A DNA stretch of 64,000 bases from Colwellia psychrerythraea (GTDB lineage: Bacteria; Pseudomonadota; Gammaproteobacteria; Enterobacterales; Alteromonadaceae). Positions 9,100 to 17,809 of the stretch are shown here, piece by piece (position 1 is the stretch's first letter; each line of letters starts with the position of its first letter). The notes below the pieces were generated by a model. The model had not been told where the DNA came from. It did not search any database and saw only the letters and a program-made list of their open reading frames with translations. The stretch spans positions 124,001 through 188,000 of the forward strand of contig NZ_JQED01000037.1 in NCBI RefSeq assembly GCF_000764225.1. The letters run 5' to 3'. Position numbers and translations under genes: made by a program.

Positions 9100-9516
9100 A
9101 TGATGAATTGCCCCCCTAAATCAAGCGATAAGTTTGCAGTAACTTGTCAATCTTTATACTTAGCAAATTTACTATTATTACCTGGTATCTTCTTTTTAGT
9201 ATTGTTTTATTTCTACCGTCAATATACGCAACTAAACCGTGCCAATGCTGGCTTAGAAACCTCGGCTGAATATAATGAAATAAGAATTCGAAATCTAGGC
9301 ATCGGAAAAATTCATCTCATTAGGAGTTTACAACTTTCAGTATTAGCGGGTCTCCTACTTGTTGTTATACCGTTAGTGATGATTTATTTTTCTTCACAGC
9401 TAGAAGCATCAATCATGGTTGGTCTCGTCTACTTCATTACTTTGCATGTTGGCTTTGTTCTGGTTGGCATGTTAAATTTATCACGTGCAATGACGAAGAA
9501 ACTGCCAATTTTTTGA
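9100..9516 (+). CDS. Unknown three-helix membrane protein in the nor cluster
   Basis: A 138-residue protein that I do not recognise as a named family. Three hydrophobic segments are visible: about residues 20-40 (LANLLLLPGIFFLVLFYFY), 70-95 (LSVLAGLLLVVIPLVMIYF) and 103-125 (IMVGLVYFITLHVGFVLVG). A polar loop with NEIRIRNLGIGK separates the first two. GGGA stands just before the ATG. It lies 54 bp after norF and before norD on the same strand, so a role linked to NO reductase assembly, or to membrane handling under denitrifying conditions, is suggested by context only. Confidence 0.65.
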   Translation: MMNCPPKSSDKFAVTCQSLYLANLLLLPGIFFLVLFYFYRQYTQLNRANAGLETSAEYNEIRIRNLGIGKIHLIRSLQLSVLAGLLLVVIPLVMIYFSSQLEASIMVGLVYFITLHVGFVLVGMLNLSRAMTKKLPIF

Positions 9517-9652
9517 ATTGTTTAAGTGCTACCCTTCAGTAAATTTTTATAATGGCTCGTTATCAAAACCTTACTTAAAATAATGATATGAGCAGATAAT
9601 CCCTTTTTGCCATCACTCACTGTGAACTTTACTCAGCCAAAATAACTTTCTG

Positions 9653-9666
9653 TTGACCCATATCAC
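9653..9666 (+). promoter_or_regulatory. Possible second FNR/DNR-like box upstream of norD
   Basis: TTGACCCATATCAC matches the FNR/DNR consensus at 8 of 10 defined positions and lies about 64 bp before the norD start, in a 213-bp gap. It would let norD be expressed independently of the norQ promoter. The two mismatches make it a candidate only. Confidence 0.4.
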
Positions 9667-9729
9667 GGCAAAAGCCCATTTTGTTGATACAATGTAATTA
9701 CTATTTATTTAAATGAACGTATTACGGTT

Positions 9730-11586
9730 ATGGAAGAGTGGGTTGGTGGACTTTGGCATAAATATATTACTCGTAAAGCAAACCCAGAGTTTGACGATGC
9801 GCGAGTAAATTTTGATCAAGTAAGTAAATCAGTCGCGATGGTGTTTCGAGCGCTAGGTGGTGATGTTGTTAAACGGGTAGAAGCGGCAACAGGTCGCGAG
9901 TATTTAACGCGTAAAAGCTTCTTACAAAAAATATCCGGAGATACTCAACTCGTTAGTCTTGCTTGGCAAGATGAAGAAAGCCTACGACTACCTGAGTCGT
10001 TAGCAGTGTTTGATGATAAAACACTTAATTATGATCTTTATATTTGGCTCGCCGTGCTTGCCGCTCATCATAGCGGAAGTTTTCGCCATTGGGCTAAGGA
10101 CAACCAAGCTTTAGTCGTAGACGTATTAGAAAAATTCCCTGCATTGCATAACCGTTATCGCCGTTTAGCTAAAGCATTCGTGGCTATGCGTCCACAGTTA
10201 GAAAAAATGCCACCACTAGAAAGAACGATGGAGCAGTCAATCAGGAATGCTATCTTAACGCCGGGCTCTGTTGAGCAATTTCCTGTGGTGAACTTTGCGC
10301 CACAAGCCGTTTATTTATGGCTTTATCCCTCTGCGAGCAGTGATGATATTTCCGCCGCTGATATTGATGAAGATGAATTATTAGATGACAATAAAGAGCA
10401 AGATGCAGAAAAAAAATCTGCAAAAAAAGCAAAGAGTTCTAGAAAAAAGGCTGAGCGTGTAGACGACCCTGATAGCCGTGGCGGCATGATGATTTTTCGC
10501 CTAGAAAGTTTGTTTTCTTGGAGTGAATTCTCAAAAATGGACCGAGGTACAGATGACAGTGATGAAGATGAAGAGGATTATCAAAGCACTATTGATGATC
10601 TCGATAAAATTACTTTAACAAAGAAACAAGAACAACAAAAAAGTGGTCAAATAAAAATAGACTTAGACTTACCTTCAACTTCTGAGGATGATATTCCACT
10701 TGGTGAAGGGATAAAATTACCTGAATGGAATTATAAAACACAACTATTAGAGGATGACCGTTGTTTATTACAACCTATGTTACCTCGTGATGCTACGCCA
10801 ACAAGATTACCGGTCAAATTACAAAAAACGGCAAGAATGATCCAAGCACAATTTGAGCAGCTAAGAAGTGTTAAATATTGGTTGAAAGCTCAACCTCAAG
10901 GAGAAGAACTCGATTTAAATGCTTGGCTTGATTTTCACGTGGAGAGTAAAACAGCTGCAACAGCTGAAAAAGGTTTATTCCAATCTTACCGAGGGAATAA
11001 TCGTGATTTGTCTTGTTTATTACTCGCAGATTTATCAATGTCTACAGACTCGCATTTGGACAATGACAATCGTGTAATCGACGTCGTACAAGATAGCCTA
11101 TTGTTATTTGGTGAAGCTTTACAGTCAGTAGGAGATAATTTTGCTATGTACGGTTTTTCTTCGGTAAAACGCAGTAATATTCGCTTTACTATGTTGAAAA
11201 ACTTCAATGAAAAATATAATGACCATGTTCGAGGCAGAATACAGGCCATTACCCCTGGATTTTATACCAGAATGGGAGCGGCAATTCGTCAAGCGACTAA
11301 GGTTATTAGTGAGCAGAAAACGGCTGACAAACTGTTACTGATCTTAACTGATGGCAAGCCCAATGATATTGATCACTATGAAGGACGCTTTGGTATTGAA
11401 GATACGCATCAAGCAATTAATGAAGCTAAGCGCCTTGGTATTAAACCTTTTTGTATAACAATTGATGTTGATGCACAAGAATACTTACCTTATCTATTTG
11501 GCAATGACGGTTTTACTCAAATTTTAAGACCAGCTCAGCTACCATTACGTTTGCCACAACTGTATCACCAGTTGACTTCACAGTAG
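9730..11586 (+). CDS. norD: NorD, von Willebrand factor A protein for nitric oxide reductase activation
   Basis: Cytoplasmic protein of 618 residues, the usual NorD length. The N-terminal half is helical (MEEWVGGLWHKYITRKA start). An acidic and lysine-rich linker spans about residues 205-310. The C-terminal VWA domain has a variant MIDAS motif in LLLADLSMSTDS (DxSxS, about residue 432), then the conserved TRMGAAIRQATK and ILTDGKPNDIDHYEGRFGIEDT. NorD partners NorQ in activating cytochrome c NO reductase. No norC or norB lies next to it, which is unusual. It is followed by a DnrP-like gene and a strong terminator. Confidence 0.9.
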   Translation: MEEWVGGLWHKYITRKANPEFDDARVNFDQVSKSVAMVFRALGGDVVKRVEAATGREYLTRKSFLQKISGDTQLVSLAWQDEESLRLPESLAVFDDKTLNYDLYIWLAVLAAHHSGSFRHWAKDNQALVVDVLEKFPALHNRYRRLAKAFVAMRPQLEKMPPLERTMEQSIRNAILTPGSVEQFPVVNFAPQAVYLWLYPSASSDDISAADIDEDELLDDNKEQDAEKKSAKKAKSSRKKAERVDDPDSRGGMMIFRLESLFSWSEFSKMDRGTDDSDEDEEDYQSTIDDLDKITLTKKQEQQKSGQIKIDLDLPSTSEDDIPLGEGIKLPEWNYKTQLLEDDRCLLQPMLPRDATPTRLPVKLQKTARMIQAQFEQLRSVKYWLKAQPQGEELDLNAWLDFHVESKTAATAEKGLFQSYRGNNRDLSCLLLADLSMSTDSHLDNDNRVIDVVQDSLLLFGEALQSVGDNFAMYGFSSVKRSNIRFTMLKNFNEKYNDHVRGRIQAITPGFYTRMGAAIRQATKVISEQKTADKLLLILTDGKPNDIDHYEGRFGIEDTHQAINEAKRLGIKPFCITIDVDAQEYLPYLFGNDGFTQILRPAQLPLRLPQLYHQLTSQ

Positions 11587-11619
11587 GTAGTTTTAAATGA
11601 AAAGTAAAAGGGAAATAGC

Positions 11620-11820
11620 ATGAGTCAAAAGACTAAAACGTGTTTGTTTTGTCAAACTGAAAATACCTGTGAAGGCGATAATAATCAATGTCAGCAGTGT
11701 GGTATGGAGTTACCAGAGAAGCACCCAAACGATCGAAATATTAAGGTGAGGTTCTTTTTTAAAGCCTTCTGGGTTATTGCGGTATTTTGTATTGTAATGG
11801 TCTTTTATTTACCACGATAA
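11620..11820 (+). CDS. dnrP: DnrP-like small zinc-ribbon membrane protein
   Basis: Small protein of 66 residues. The N-terminal half is a zinc ribbon with CLFC and CQQC pairs. It is followed by GMELPEKHPNDRN, and a C-terminal hydrophobic helix (FFKAFWVIAVFCIVMVFYLPR) should anchor it in the membrane. The pattern zinc ribbon-ELPxxHP-TM-LPR resembles the DnrP proteins found near denitrification genes in Pseudomonas. That likeness is from memory and could not be tested. It follows norD by 33 bp with GGGAA before its ATG and ends the operon. Confidence 0.6.
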   Translation: MSQKTKTCLFCQTENTCEGDNNQCQQCGMELPEKHPNDRNIKVRFFFKAFWVIAVFCIVMVFYLPR

Positions 11821-11872
11821 CCACGTTATATCCTAGCTTAGAGTCGTGCTAAGCAATTTAATGACTGCCTAA

Positions 11873-11907
11873 AGCTGTAAGAAAAGTTATTTTCTTACAG
11901 CTTTTTA
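11873..11907 (+). terminator. Rho-independent terminator of the norD-dnrP unit
   Basis: A perfect 13-bp stem AGCTGTAAGAAAA / TTTTCTTACAGCT with a 4-base loop, followed by a T run, about 50 bp after the dnrP stop. Confidence 0.9.
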
Positions 11908-12333
11908 CTTTTAGTTGAAATAGTCATCGGTTTATTACGCTGTAGTATAATGATAATTCACATAATCCTTTTATAAACAGGATCCAACTCCCCACTGATT
12001 TAACTTTCACGCAAGTGAATGCAATTAATTATTACTGTTGTTCGCTATATTATGGCACAAGGTAAGGAGGTTAAATGGTAATCGAAGTCGAATGTTCTAA
12101 AGGAAAACATGCAGCAACTTAGTTTGAGTGATGCTGTTCTATTGCACGACATTATGGATTGAAACTGCTATTGGCATTCGTGCTTTCATTAGAAGTAGTG
12201 CACTTGATAATCGTTGTTGATAATTAATTGTAGAGACTATACCCACGGGTTTCGAAAATAAATTTTGTTTTTTACTGATATTCAGCTGTGGGATAAACCA
12301 GTTGTTGATTACATTGATGTTGAATAGTGAACT
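11908..12333. other. Intergenic stretch without a supported gene
   Basis: An AT-rich gap between the nor terminator and the yfaE stop. A near-perfect Shine-Dalgarno (AAGGAGG, 12064-12070) precedes ATG 12075, but that frame stops after 15 codons. Read on past the stops it gives a further short, hydrophobic stretch, so this may be a decayed small gene. No RNA gene is recognised. Confidence 0.4.
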
Positions 12334-12648
12334 TTATTCGCCAATTAACAAGGTAATGTCAGTAACAGGGGTGCAGCAGCAAGGCAGAATTTCTTTATCT
12401 CCGACAAAGGCTAAAGGCTCCCCCTGAGGATAGTTAATTTCGCCTTCTACTAGGGTAACTCGGCATGCACCACAAAAGCCATCACGACAATGATAGTGCA
12501 CTTCAACATCGGCTGATTCTAAACATTCTAGTAACGTTTGTTCATTATTCTCATAATGAACAACTTTACTCTGAACATTAATTTTTAGTGGCAATTTGAT
12601 GGCTTCCTTCACATTTTGATTGGTATTTTTACATTCATACACTTTCAA
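12334..12648 (-). CDS. yfaE: YfaE-like 2Fe-2S ferredoxin for ribonucleotide reductase cofactor maintenance
   Basis: Plant-type 2Fe-2S ferredoxin of 104 residues. Cluster ligands are the HCRDGFCGACR motif (Cys-X4-Cys-X2-Cys) and a fourth Cys in the ILPCCCTP segment. In E. coli YfaE supplies electrons to rebuild the diferric-tyrosyl cofactor of NrdB. It lies 39 bp after nrdB on the same strand, the conserved nrdA-nrdB-yfaE order. An N-terminal tail of about 20 residues (MKVYECKNTNQNVKEAIKLP) precedes the core; a later start is possible but no other good ATG is seen. Confidence 0.92.
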   Translation of the reverse strand: MKVYECKNTNQNVKEAIKLPLKINVQSKVVHYENNEQTLLECLESADVEVHYHCRDGFCGACRVTLVEGEINYPQGEPLAFVGDKEILPCCCTPVTDITLLIGE

Positions 12649-12687
12649 AGCGCTTAAATTAAGGCGAATACCATCAGTATGTCTTGC

Positions 12688-13818
12688 TTACAAATCAAAA
12701 TCGTCAAAATCATCAGCATCAACAGAAGAATCAACTTGCCCAACTAAATAGCTTGATATTTCAGTCTCTTGAGGTGCAACTTGTACGTTATCACTGACAA
12801 GGTATGCATTCATCCATGGTAACGGGTTACTTTTTATATTGAATGGTGCATCAAAACCGATGGCAGTTAAACGCTGATTTGAAATATATTCAATATATTG
12901 ATTTAAGATATCGGCATTGAGTCCAATCATTGAGCCATCTTTAAATAAATATTGGGCCCATTCCTTTTCTTGTTCAACAACATCCAAGAAAATCTGCAAT
13001 CCTTCATCACTCAGTTCTTCACTAATAATTTTCATTTCAGGATCATCTTTGCCTGATTTCCAGTTATTGAGAATATGTTGGGTACCGGTTAAATGAAGCG
13101 CTTCATCTCGTGCAATTAATTTAATAATCTTTGCATTACCTTCAAGTAATTCACGCTCAGCAAAAGCAAATGAGCAAGCAAAGCTGACGTAAAATCTGAT
13201 TGCTTCTAATGCATTAACAGAACAAACAGCAAGGTATAAACGTTCTTTAAGTTTTCGCGTTGAAACTTCGACTTTCTTGCCTTCGATTTCATAAGTGCCT
13301 TCGCCTTGAGATTGAAGTAATTGAGTCGTAAGAATGACGTCATCAAAATACTTAGCAATACTTGAAGCACGTTTTAAGATGGCAGGGTTAACGATTATAT
13401 CGTCAAAAATTTCACCCGGTTCAGTAAATAAATTACGAAGAATATGAGTGTAAGAGCGTGAGTGAATGGTTTCACTAAATGCCCATGTTTCAACCCATGT
13501 CTCTACTTCAGGTAATGATACTAAAGGCAGCAATACCGCATTAACAGAACGTGCAGCCATTGAATCTAAAAGTGTTTGATATTTTAAGTTAGAAATAAAA
13601 ATATGTTTTTCAGAATCGGTTAGACTTTGCCAATCAGCTCTATCTTTAGAAACATCAACTTCTTCCGGACGCCAAAAAAAGCTTAATTGTTTTTCAATTA
13701 ATTTTTCAAAAGCAATATAACGTTGTTGATCATAGCGAGAAACGTTAACGCTATTACCTAAAAACATTGGCTCTAAAAGTGCGTTATTAGGTATTTGATT
13801 AAACGTGGTATACGTCAT
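12688..13818 (-). CDS. nrdB: Ribonucleoside-diphosphate reductase class Ia beta subunit
   Basis: Small subunit of 376 residues that houses the diiron-tyrosyl radical cofactor. Diiron ligand segments are visible as [15 protein letters not shown] (Glu and His, with the radical Tyr in SRSYTHI) and [14 protein letters not shown]. The C-terminal tail is acidic and ends in DDFDDFDL, the type of tail that docks NrdB on NrdA. It lies between nrdA and yfaE on the reverse strand. A 113-bp gap to nrdA contains a stem-loop. Confidence 0.97.
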   Translation of the reverse strand: MTYTTFNQIPNNALLEPMFLGNSVNVSRYDQQRYIAFEKLIEKQLSFFWRPEEVDVSKDRADWQSLTDSEKHIFISNLKYQTLLDSMAARSVNAVLLPLVSLPEVETWVETWAFSETIHSRSYTHILRNLFTEPGEIFDDIIVNPAILKRASSIAKYFDDVILTTQLLQSQGEGTYEIEGKKVEVSTRKLKERLYLAVCSVNALEAIRFYVSFACSFAFAERELLEGNAKIIKLIARDEALHLTGTQHILNNWKSGKDDPEMKIISEELSDEGLQIFLDVVEQEKEWAQYLFKDGSMIGLNADILNQYIEYISNQRLTAIGFDAPFNIKSNPLPWMNAYLVSDNVQVAPQETEISSYLVGQVDSSVDADDFDDFDL

Positions 13819-13855
13819 GTTTTTATTCCTTTGGGACTACAGTGCTGTAGTAGCA

Positions 13856-13880
13856 AAAGCCTAGTGTATTACTAGGCTTT
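13856..13880 (-). promoter_or_regulatory. Stem-loop between nrdA and nrdB
   Basis: AAAGCCTAGT / ACTAGGCTTT form a perfect 10-bp stem with a 5-base loop between the two cistrons. In the transcript no long U run follows the stem, so it looks more like an mRNA-stability or partial-attenuation element than a full terminator. Confidence 0.6.
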
Positions 13881-13931
13881 AAATTGATAGATTAAATTGA
13901 GTAATTTACAAACGGTAAATAAATAAAATGA

Positions 13932-16202
13932 TTATATTTTACAAGCACCGCCAGCACACCCATCATCTTCTGGCTCAATATCATCGCTAGCGCCATCACG
14001 GGTGTTGTGGTAATAAAGTGTTTTAACCCCTATTTTATAGGCCGTTAGTATATCTTTTAAGATTTGTTTAACCGGAACTTTACCACCTTCAAACTTATTT
14101 GGATCATAATTGGTATTTGCCGAGATAGCTTGGTCGACAAACTTTTGCATGATGCCAACGAGCTCTAGATACCCTTGGTTATCTGGAATGTTCCACAGCA
14201 ACTCATAGTTATCTTTAAGTTTTTCGTATTCAGGTACAACTTGCTTTAAGATGCCATCTTTACTGGCTTTAACACTTATCAAACCTCGTGGCGGTTCAAT
14301 ACCGTTGGTTGCGTTAGATATTTGTGATGAGGTTTCTGACGGCATTAGTGCAGAGACTGTTGAGTTTCTTACCCCATGCTCTTTTATACTTTCACGTAAA
14401 CTTTCCCAATCTAAATGAAGTGGTTCAGCGGTGAGATCATCGATTGACTTCTTATAAGTATCAATAGGTAAAATGCCTTTTGATAAAATAGTCTCATCAA
14501 ATTTAGGGCAGGCACCTTGTTCTTTTGCTAACTCATTTGACGCTTTGAGTAAATAAAACTGAATTGCTTCAAATGTACGGTGAGTTAAATTATTTGCACT
14601 ACCGTTTGAGTAATAAAGTCCGTTTTTAGCAAGATAGTATGCGTAATTAATAACACCAATACCGAGTGTTCTACGTGCCATACTTGCACTTTGTGCTGCC
14701 GCAATAGGGTAATCTTGATAATCTAATAAACTATCTAATGCACGAACAGCTAAGTCAGCTAAACTCTCTAATTCATCTAATGAATCGATAGCACCTAAGT
14801 TGAATGCAGAAAGTGTACAAAGCGCAATTTCGCCATTCTCATCATTTATATCATTCATTGGCTTAGTCGGTAAGGCAATTTCTAAACACAAATTACTCTG
14901 GCGAATAGCCGCTTTATTTGGATCAAATGGACTGTGTGTATTACAGTGATCTACGTTTTGTAAGTATATACGGCCTGTACTTGCACGCTCTTGCGCAAAC
15001 AGAGTAAATAATTCAATCGCTTTAATACGCTTTTTGCGTATTGAGTCATCGTTTTCATATTGTACGTATAACTGTTCAAATTTATCTTGGTCTTCAAAGA
15101 AAGCATCATATAGTCCTGGAACATCACTAGGACTAAATAGCGTTATAGAGCCACCTTTAATTAAGCGCTGATACATTAACTTATTAAATTGCACACCATA
15201 ATCTAAATGACGAACACGGTTCTCTTCGACACCACGGTTATTTTTAAGTACTAATAAGCTTTCTACTTCAAGGTGCCACAAAGGATAAAACAATGTAGCA
15301 GCACCGCCGCGAACACCACCCTGCGAACAACTTTTAACGGCTGTTTGGAAATGCTTAAAAAATGGAATACAACCGGTATGGAATGCTTCACCATTTCTGA
15401 TTGTACTACCCAATGCACGTATACGACCAGCATTGACACCGATCCCTGCACGCTGAGATACATACTTAACAATCGCACTTGATGTGGCGTTAATTGAATC
15501 TAAGCTATCGCCACATTCGATCAATACACAAGAGGAGAATTGACGCGTTGGCGTACGAACACCAGCCATGATCGGGGTAGGTAATGATATTTTAAAACGA
15601 GAAATTGCGTGATAAAAATCTTCAACATATCGTAAGCGCGTCTCAACAGGATATTTAGCAAATAAACAGGCAGACACTAAAATATATAAAAATTGAGCAC
15701 TTTCGTAAATTTCACCACTGACTCGGTTTTGTACTAAGTACTTACCTTCAAGCTGTTTCATTGCAGCATAACTGAAGTTTAAATCACGGCTATGGTCCAA
15801 AAAGCTGGCCATATGCTCAAAATCTTCTTTAGTATAATCTGATAATAAATGTTGATCATATTTGCCAGCTTCAACGAGCTTAACTACATGATCATAAAGA
15901 GCTGGTGGCTCAAATTGTCCGTAGGCTTTTTTACGTAGGTGAAAAACAGCTAAACGCGCTGCTAGGTATTGATAGTCTGGTGTATCCTCAGATATCAAAT
16001 CAGCCGCTGCTTTAATAATTGTTTCATGAATATCTTCAGTTTTTATACCGTCATAAAACTGAATGTGAGACTTTAATTCAACTTGAGAAACAGAGACTTG
16101 TTCTAAGCCGTCAGCAGCCCAAGCAATGACACGGTGAATTTTTTCTAAATCAATGGATTCTTTCTCACCATTTCGTTTAGTTACAAAGAGGTTGTTATTC
16201 AT
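13932..16202 (-). CDS. nrdA: Ribonucleoside-diphosphate reductase class Ia alpha subunit
   Basis: Catalytic subunit of 756 residues, near the 761 of E. coli NrdA. The N-terminal ATP-cone (TKRNGEKESIDLEKIHRVIAWA) is the allosteric activity site. The catalytic barrel includes SSCVLIECGDS, NAGRIRALGS and NLCLEIALPT with active-site cysteines, plus LMPSETSSQISNATNGIEPP. The C-terminal redox pair is in the GCAGGACKI tail. It reduces ribonucleoside diphosphates to dNDPs with NrdB. The operon continues to nrdB and yfaE. Two candidate NrdR boxes stand upstream of the start. Confidence 0.97.
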   Translation of the reverse strand: MNNNLFVTKRNGEKESIDLEKIHRVIAWAADGLEQVSVSQVELKSHIQFYDGIKTEDIHETIIKAAADLISEDTPDYQYLAARLAVFHLRKKAYGQFEPPALYDHVVKLVEAGKYDQHLLSDYTKEDFEHMASFLDHSRDLNFSYAAMKQLEGKYLVQNRVSGEIYESAQFLYILVSACLFAKYPVETRLRYVEDFYHAISRFKISLPTPIMAGVRTPTRQFSSCVLIECGDSLDSINATSSAIVKYVSQRAGIGVNAGRIRALGSTIRNGEAFHTGCIPFFKHFQTAVKSCSQGGVRGGAATLFYPLWHLEVESLLVLKNNRGVEENRVRHLDYGVQFNKLMYQRLIKGGSITLFSPSDVPGLYDAFFEDQDKFEQLYVQYENDDSIRKKRIKAIELFTLFAQERASTGRIYLQNVDHCNTHSPFDPNKAAIRQSNLCLEIALPTKPMNDINDENGEIALCTLSAFNLGAIDSLDELESLADLAVRALDSLLDYQDYPIAAAQSASMARRTLGIGVINYAYYLAKNGLYYSNGSANNLTHRTFEAIQFYLLKASNELAKEQGACPKFDETILSKGILPIDTYKKSIDDLTAEPLHLDWESLRESIKEHGVRNSTVSALMPSETSSQISNATNGIEPPRGLISVKASKDGILKQVVPEYEKLKDNYELLWNIPDNQGYLELVGIMQKFVDQAISANTNYDPNKFEGGKVPVKQILKDILTAYKIGVKTLYYHNTRDGASDDIEPEDDGCAGGACKI

Positions 16203-16756
16203 GAAGTACCTGTAAAGCGATTATTGTTATTGTTTATTATTCCTAATTAAAGGATCTAAAACGTCCCTAATAAAAAATCCCACATACGTATTAGAAAGAA
16301 ATCATTAAATACGTAGTATTAAAAATAACAACTGAGCATCAAATGCACAATATCTAGGGCTTTTTTATAATTCTAGACACAAGATAGTGAGGTTTGACCT
16401 GTATTGCAAGTGATAAAACAAGTTGATCTTTGTGAATATTTTTGCCTTGAAATTGGGGTTAGTGATGACTAACCTAGTAAGACAATTTGATTTTGGAATT
16501 AACTAAAAGCAACGTTTTTTTTACTTTTTTTAGCGCTAAAAATTTTTATAAATTATTTTTGTTCAATATTTATGTTCACTATAAAGAATTAATATAACCG
16601 AAAAATAAGTTCGATTTTACAATGGGTTATGTTTTGCCTGTAAGTGCAGATTAATGTTTAAACAACTTGATTGTTTATACAACAATTATTCTGCACCGAT
16701 TGGAACCGCTAATATTTTCAATTATTGAACTGAATAAATAAATTAATTGTTAATGC
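16203..16756. other. nrdA upstream region, AT-rich
   Basis: About 550 bp between nrdA and ubiG, both read leftward. Besides the NrdR boxes, it holds a perfect 16-bp palindrome TTTTTAGCGCTAAAAA (16527-16542) of unknown use. No convincing ORF or RNA gene is visible. Confidence 0.6.
16345..16392 (-). promoter_or_regulatory. Two candidate NrdR boxes upstream of nrdA
   Basis: Box-like sequences GCACAATATCTAGGGC (16345-16360) and ACACAAGATAGTGAGG (16377-16392) each match the NrdR consensus ACACWATATWTWGTGT at about 11-12 of 16 positions. Their starts are 32 bp apart, which is three helical turns and the spacing typical of paired NrdR boxes. NrdR represses ribonucleotide reductase operons. Confidence 0.65.
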
Positions 16757-17497
16757 TTAAAGCTTGCGACAACACAATATATAATTTACATCCAGTGAAT
16801 CGTTGAGTTTATGATTACCGGTAATGGGATTATAATGAATGCCACTGGCATCAATACATTTCAATCCAGACTCTTCTGCCCAGCTAATAAGCTGCGAGGG
16901 TCGGATAAATTTATCATGGTCGTGCGTACCATCAGGCACAATTTTTAAAAGCTTTTCTGCAGCAAGAATTGCAAGCAAATAAGATTTAATACTTTTATTG
17001 AGTGTTGAAAAGAAAATTAAACCACCGGGTTTAACTAAAGTTGAACATGCTTGAATGACTGAGGCAGGGTCAGGAACATGTTCAAGCATTTCCATACAAG
17101 TAACTACGTCAAAAGTATTAGGGCTTTGCTGCGCCTTTTCTTCTGCGGTAATTTTTTGGTAATTGACAGATACGCCCGACTCTAACGCATGTAATTTTGC
17201 TACATTTAAGGGTTCGGTGCCCATATCAATACCTGTTACGTTTGCACCGAGCTTTGCTAATGATTCTGATAAAATACCGCCACCGCAGCCTATATCAATC
17301 ATTTGCATATCATAAAAGCTACTTTTTGAACTTACCCCTGTCACCTGCATGGCGACATGCTGACTTATAAATTGTACTCTTAATGGGTTAATTTGATGCA
17401 AAGGTTTAAAGTCACCTGTTAAATCCCACCATTGGCTAGCGACCTGTTCAAACTTCGCGATTTCATCTTCATTTACATTAAGGGGTTGGCTTGTCAT
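16757..17497 (-). CDS. ubiG: Ubiquinone biosynthesis O-methyltransferase UbiG
   Basis: SAM-dependent O-methyltransferase of 246 residues (E. coli 240). The N-terminal signature [29 protein letters not shown] is characteristic of UbiG. SAM-binding motif I is [16 protein letters not shown], and the post-motif [12 protein letters not shown] follows. It performs the two O-methylations of ubiquinone synthesis. It is divergent from gyrA, as in E. coli and many gammaproteobacteria. Confidence 0.95.
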   Translation of the reverse strand: MTSQPLNVNEDEIAKFEQVASQWWDLTGDFKPLHQINPLRVQFISQHVAMQVTGVSSKSSFYDMQMIDIGCGGGILSESLAKLGANVTGIDMGTEPLNVAKLHALESGVSVNYQKITAEEKAQQSPNTFDVVTCMEMLEHVPDPASVIQACSTLVKPGGLIFFSTLNKSIKSYLLAILAAEKLLKIVPDGTHDHDKFIRPSQLISWAEESGLKCIDASGIHYNPITGNHKLNDSLDVNYILCCRKL

Positions 17498-17809
17498 ACA
17501 TTCACTACTTTAAATTAACTTTTAATTATTCGATTCTAAACGAAAGTCATTTTTAAACAAAGGGTATAGATCAAAACTAAGCTTTTTAGATGCTTTTTTA
17601 AGCTGATTATATCCCCCAAAAAAACCTTTAAATAAAGCTGTATGGCATCAACAATTTTTGTGCTAGTATGCTGCGTTGATTACTATTATTAGTGTCTATT
17701 AGATAACAATAAAATCTTTAAAATACCGTTTAATTATTACTAACAATTAGCCTCGCTATATAACTAGTATTGTTAAGCAAAAGAATTAGTTAAGGGATAC
17801 CATCGATTT
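17498..17809. promoter_or_regulatory. Divergent ubiG/gyrA intergenic region
   Basis: 312 bp of AT-rich sequence carrying both promoters. A TGCTAGTAT (17668-17676) resembles an extended -10 for gyrA, and AAGGGA (about 17793) is the likely gyrA ribosome-binding site, although its spacing to the ATG is long. No ORF is seen. Confidence 0.45.

Noticed and set aside
12075..12122. 15-codon frame with a near-perfect ribosome-binding site
   Set aside because: It stops after 15 codons, and the continuation has further stops. It may be the relic of a small gene, but no product can be supported.
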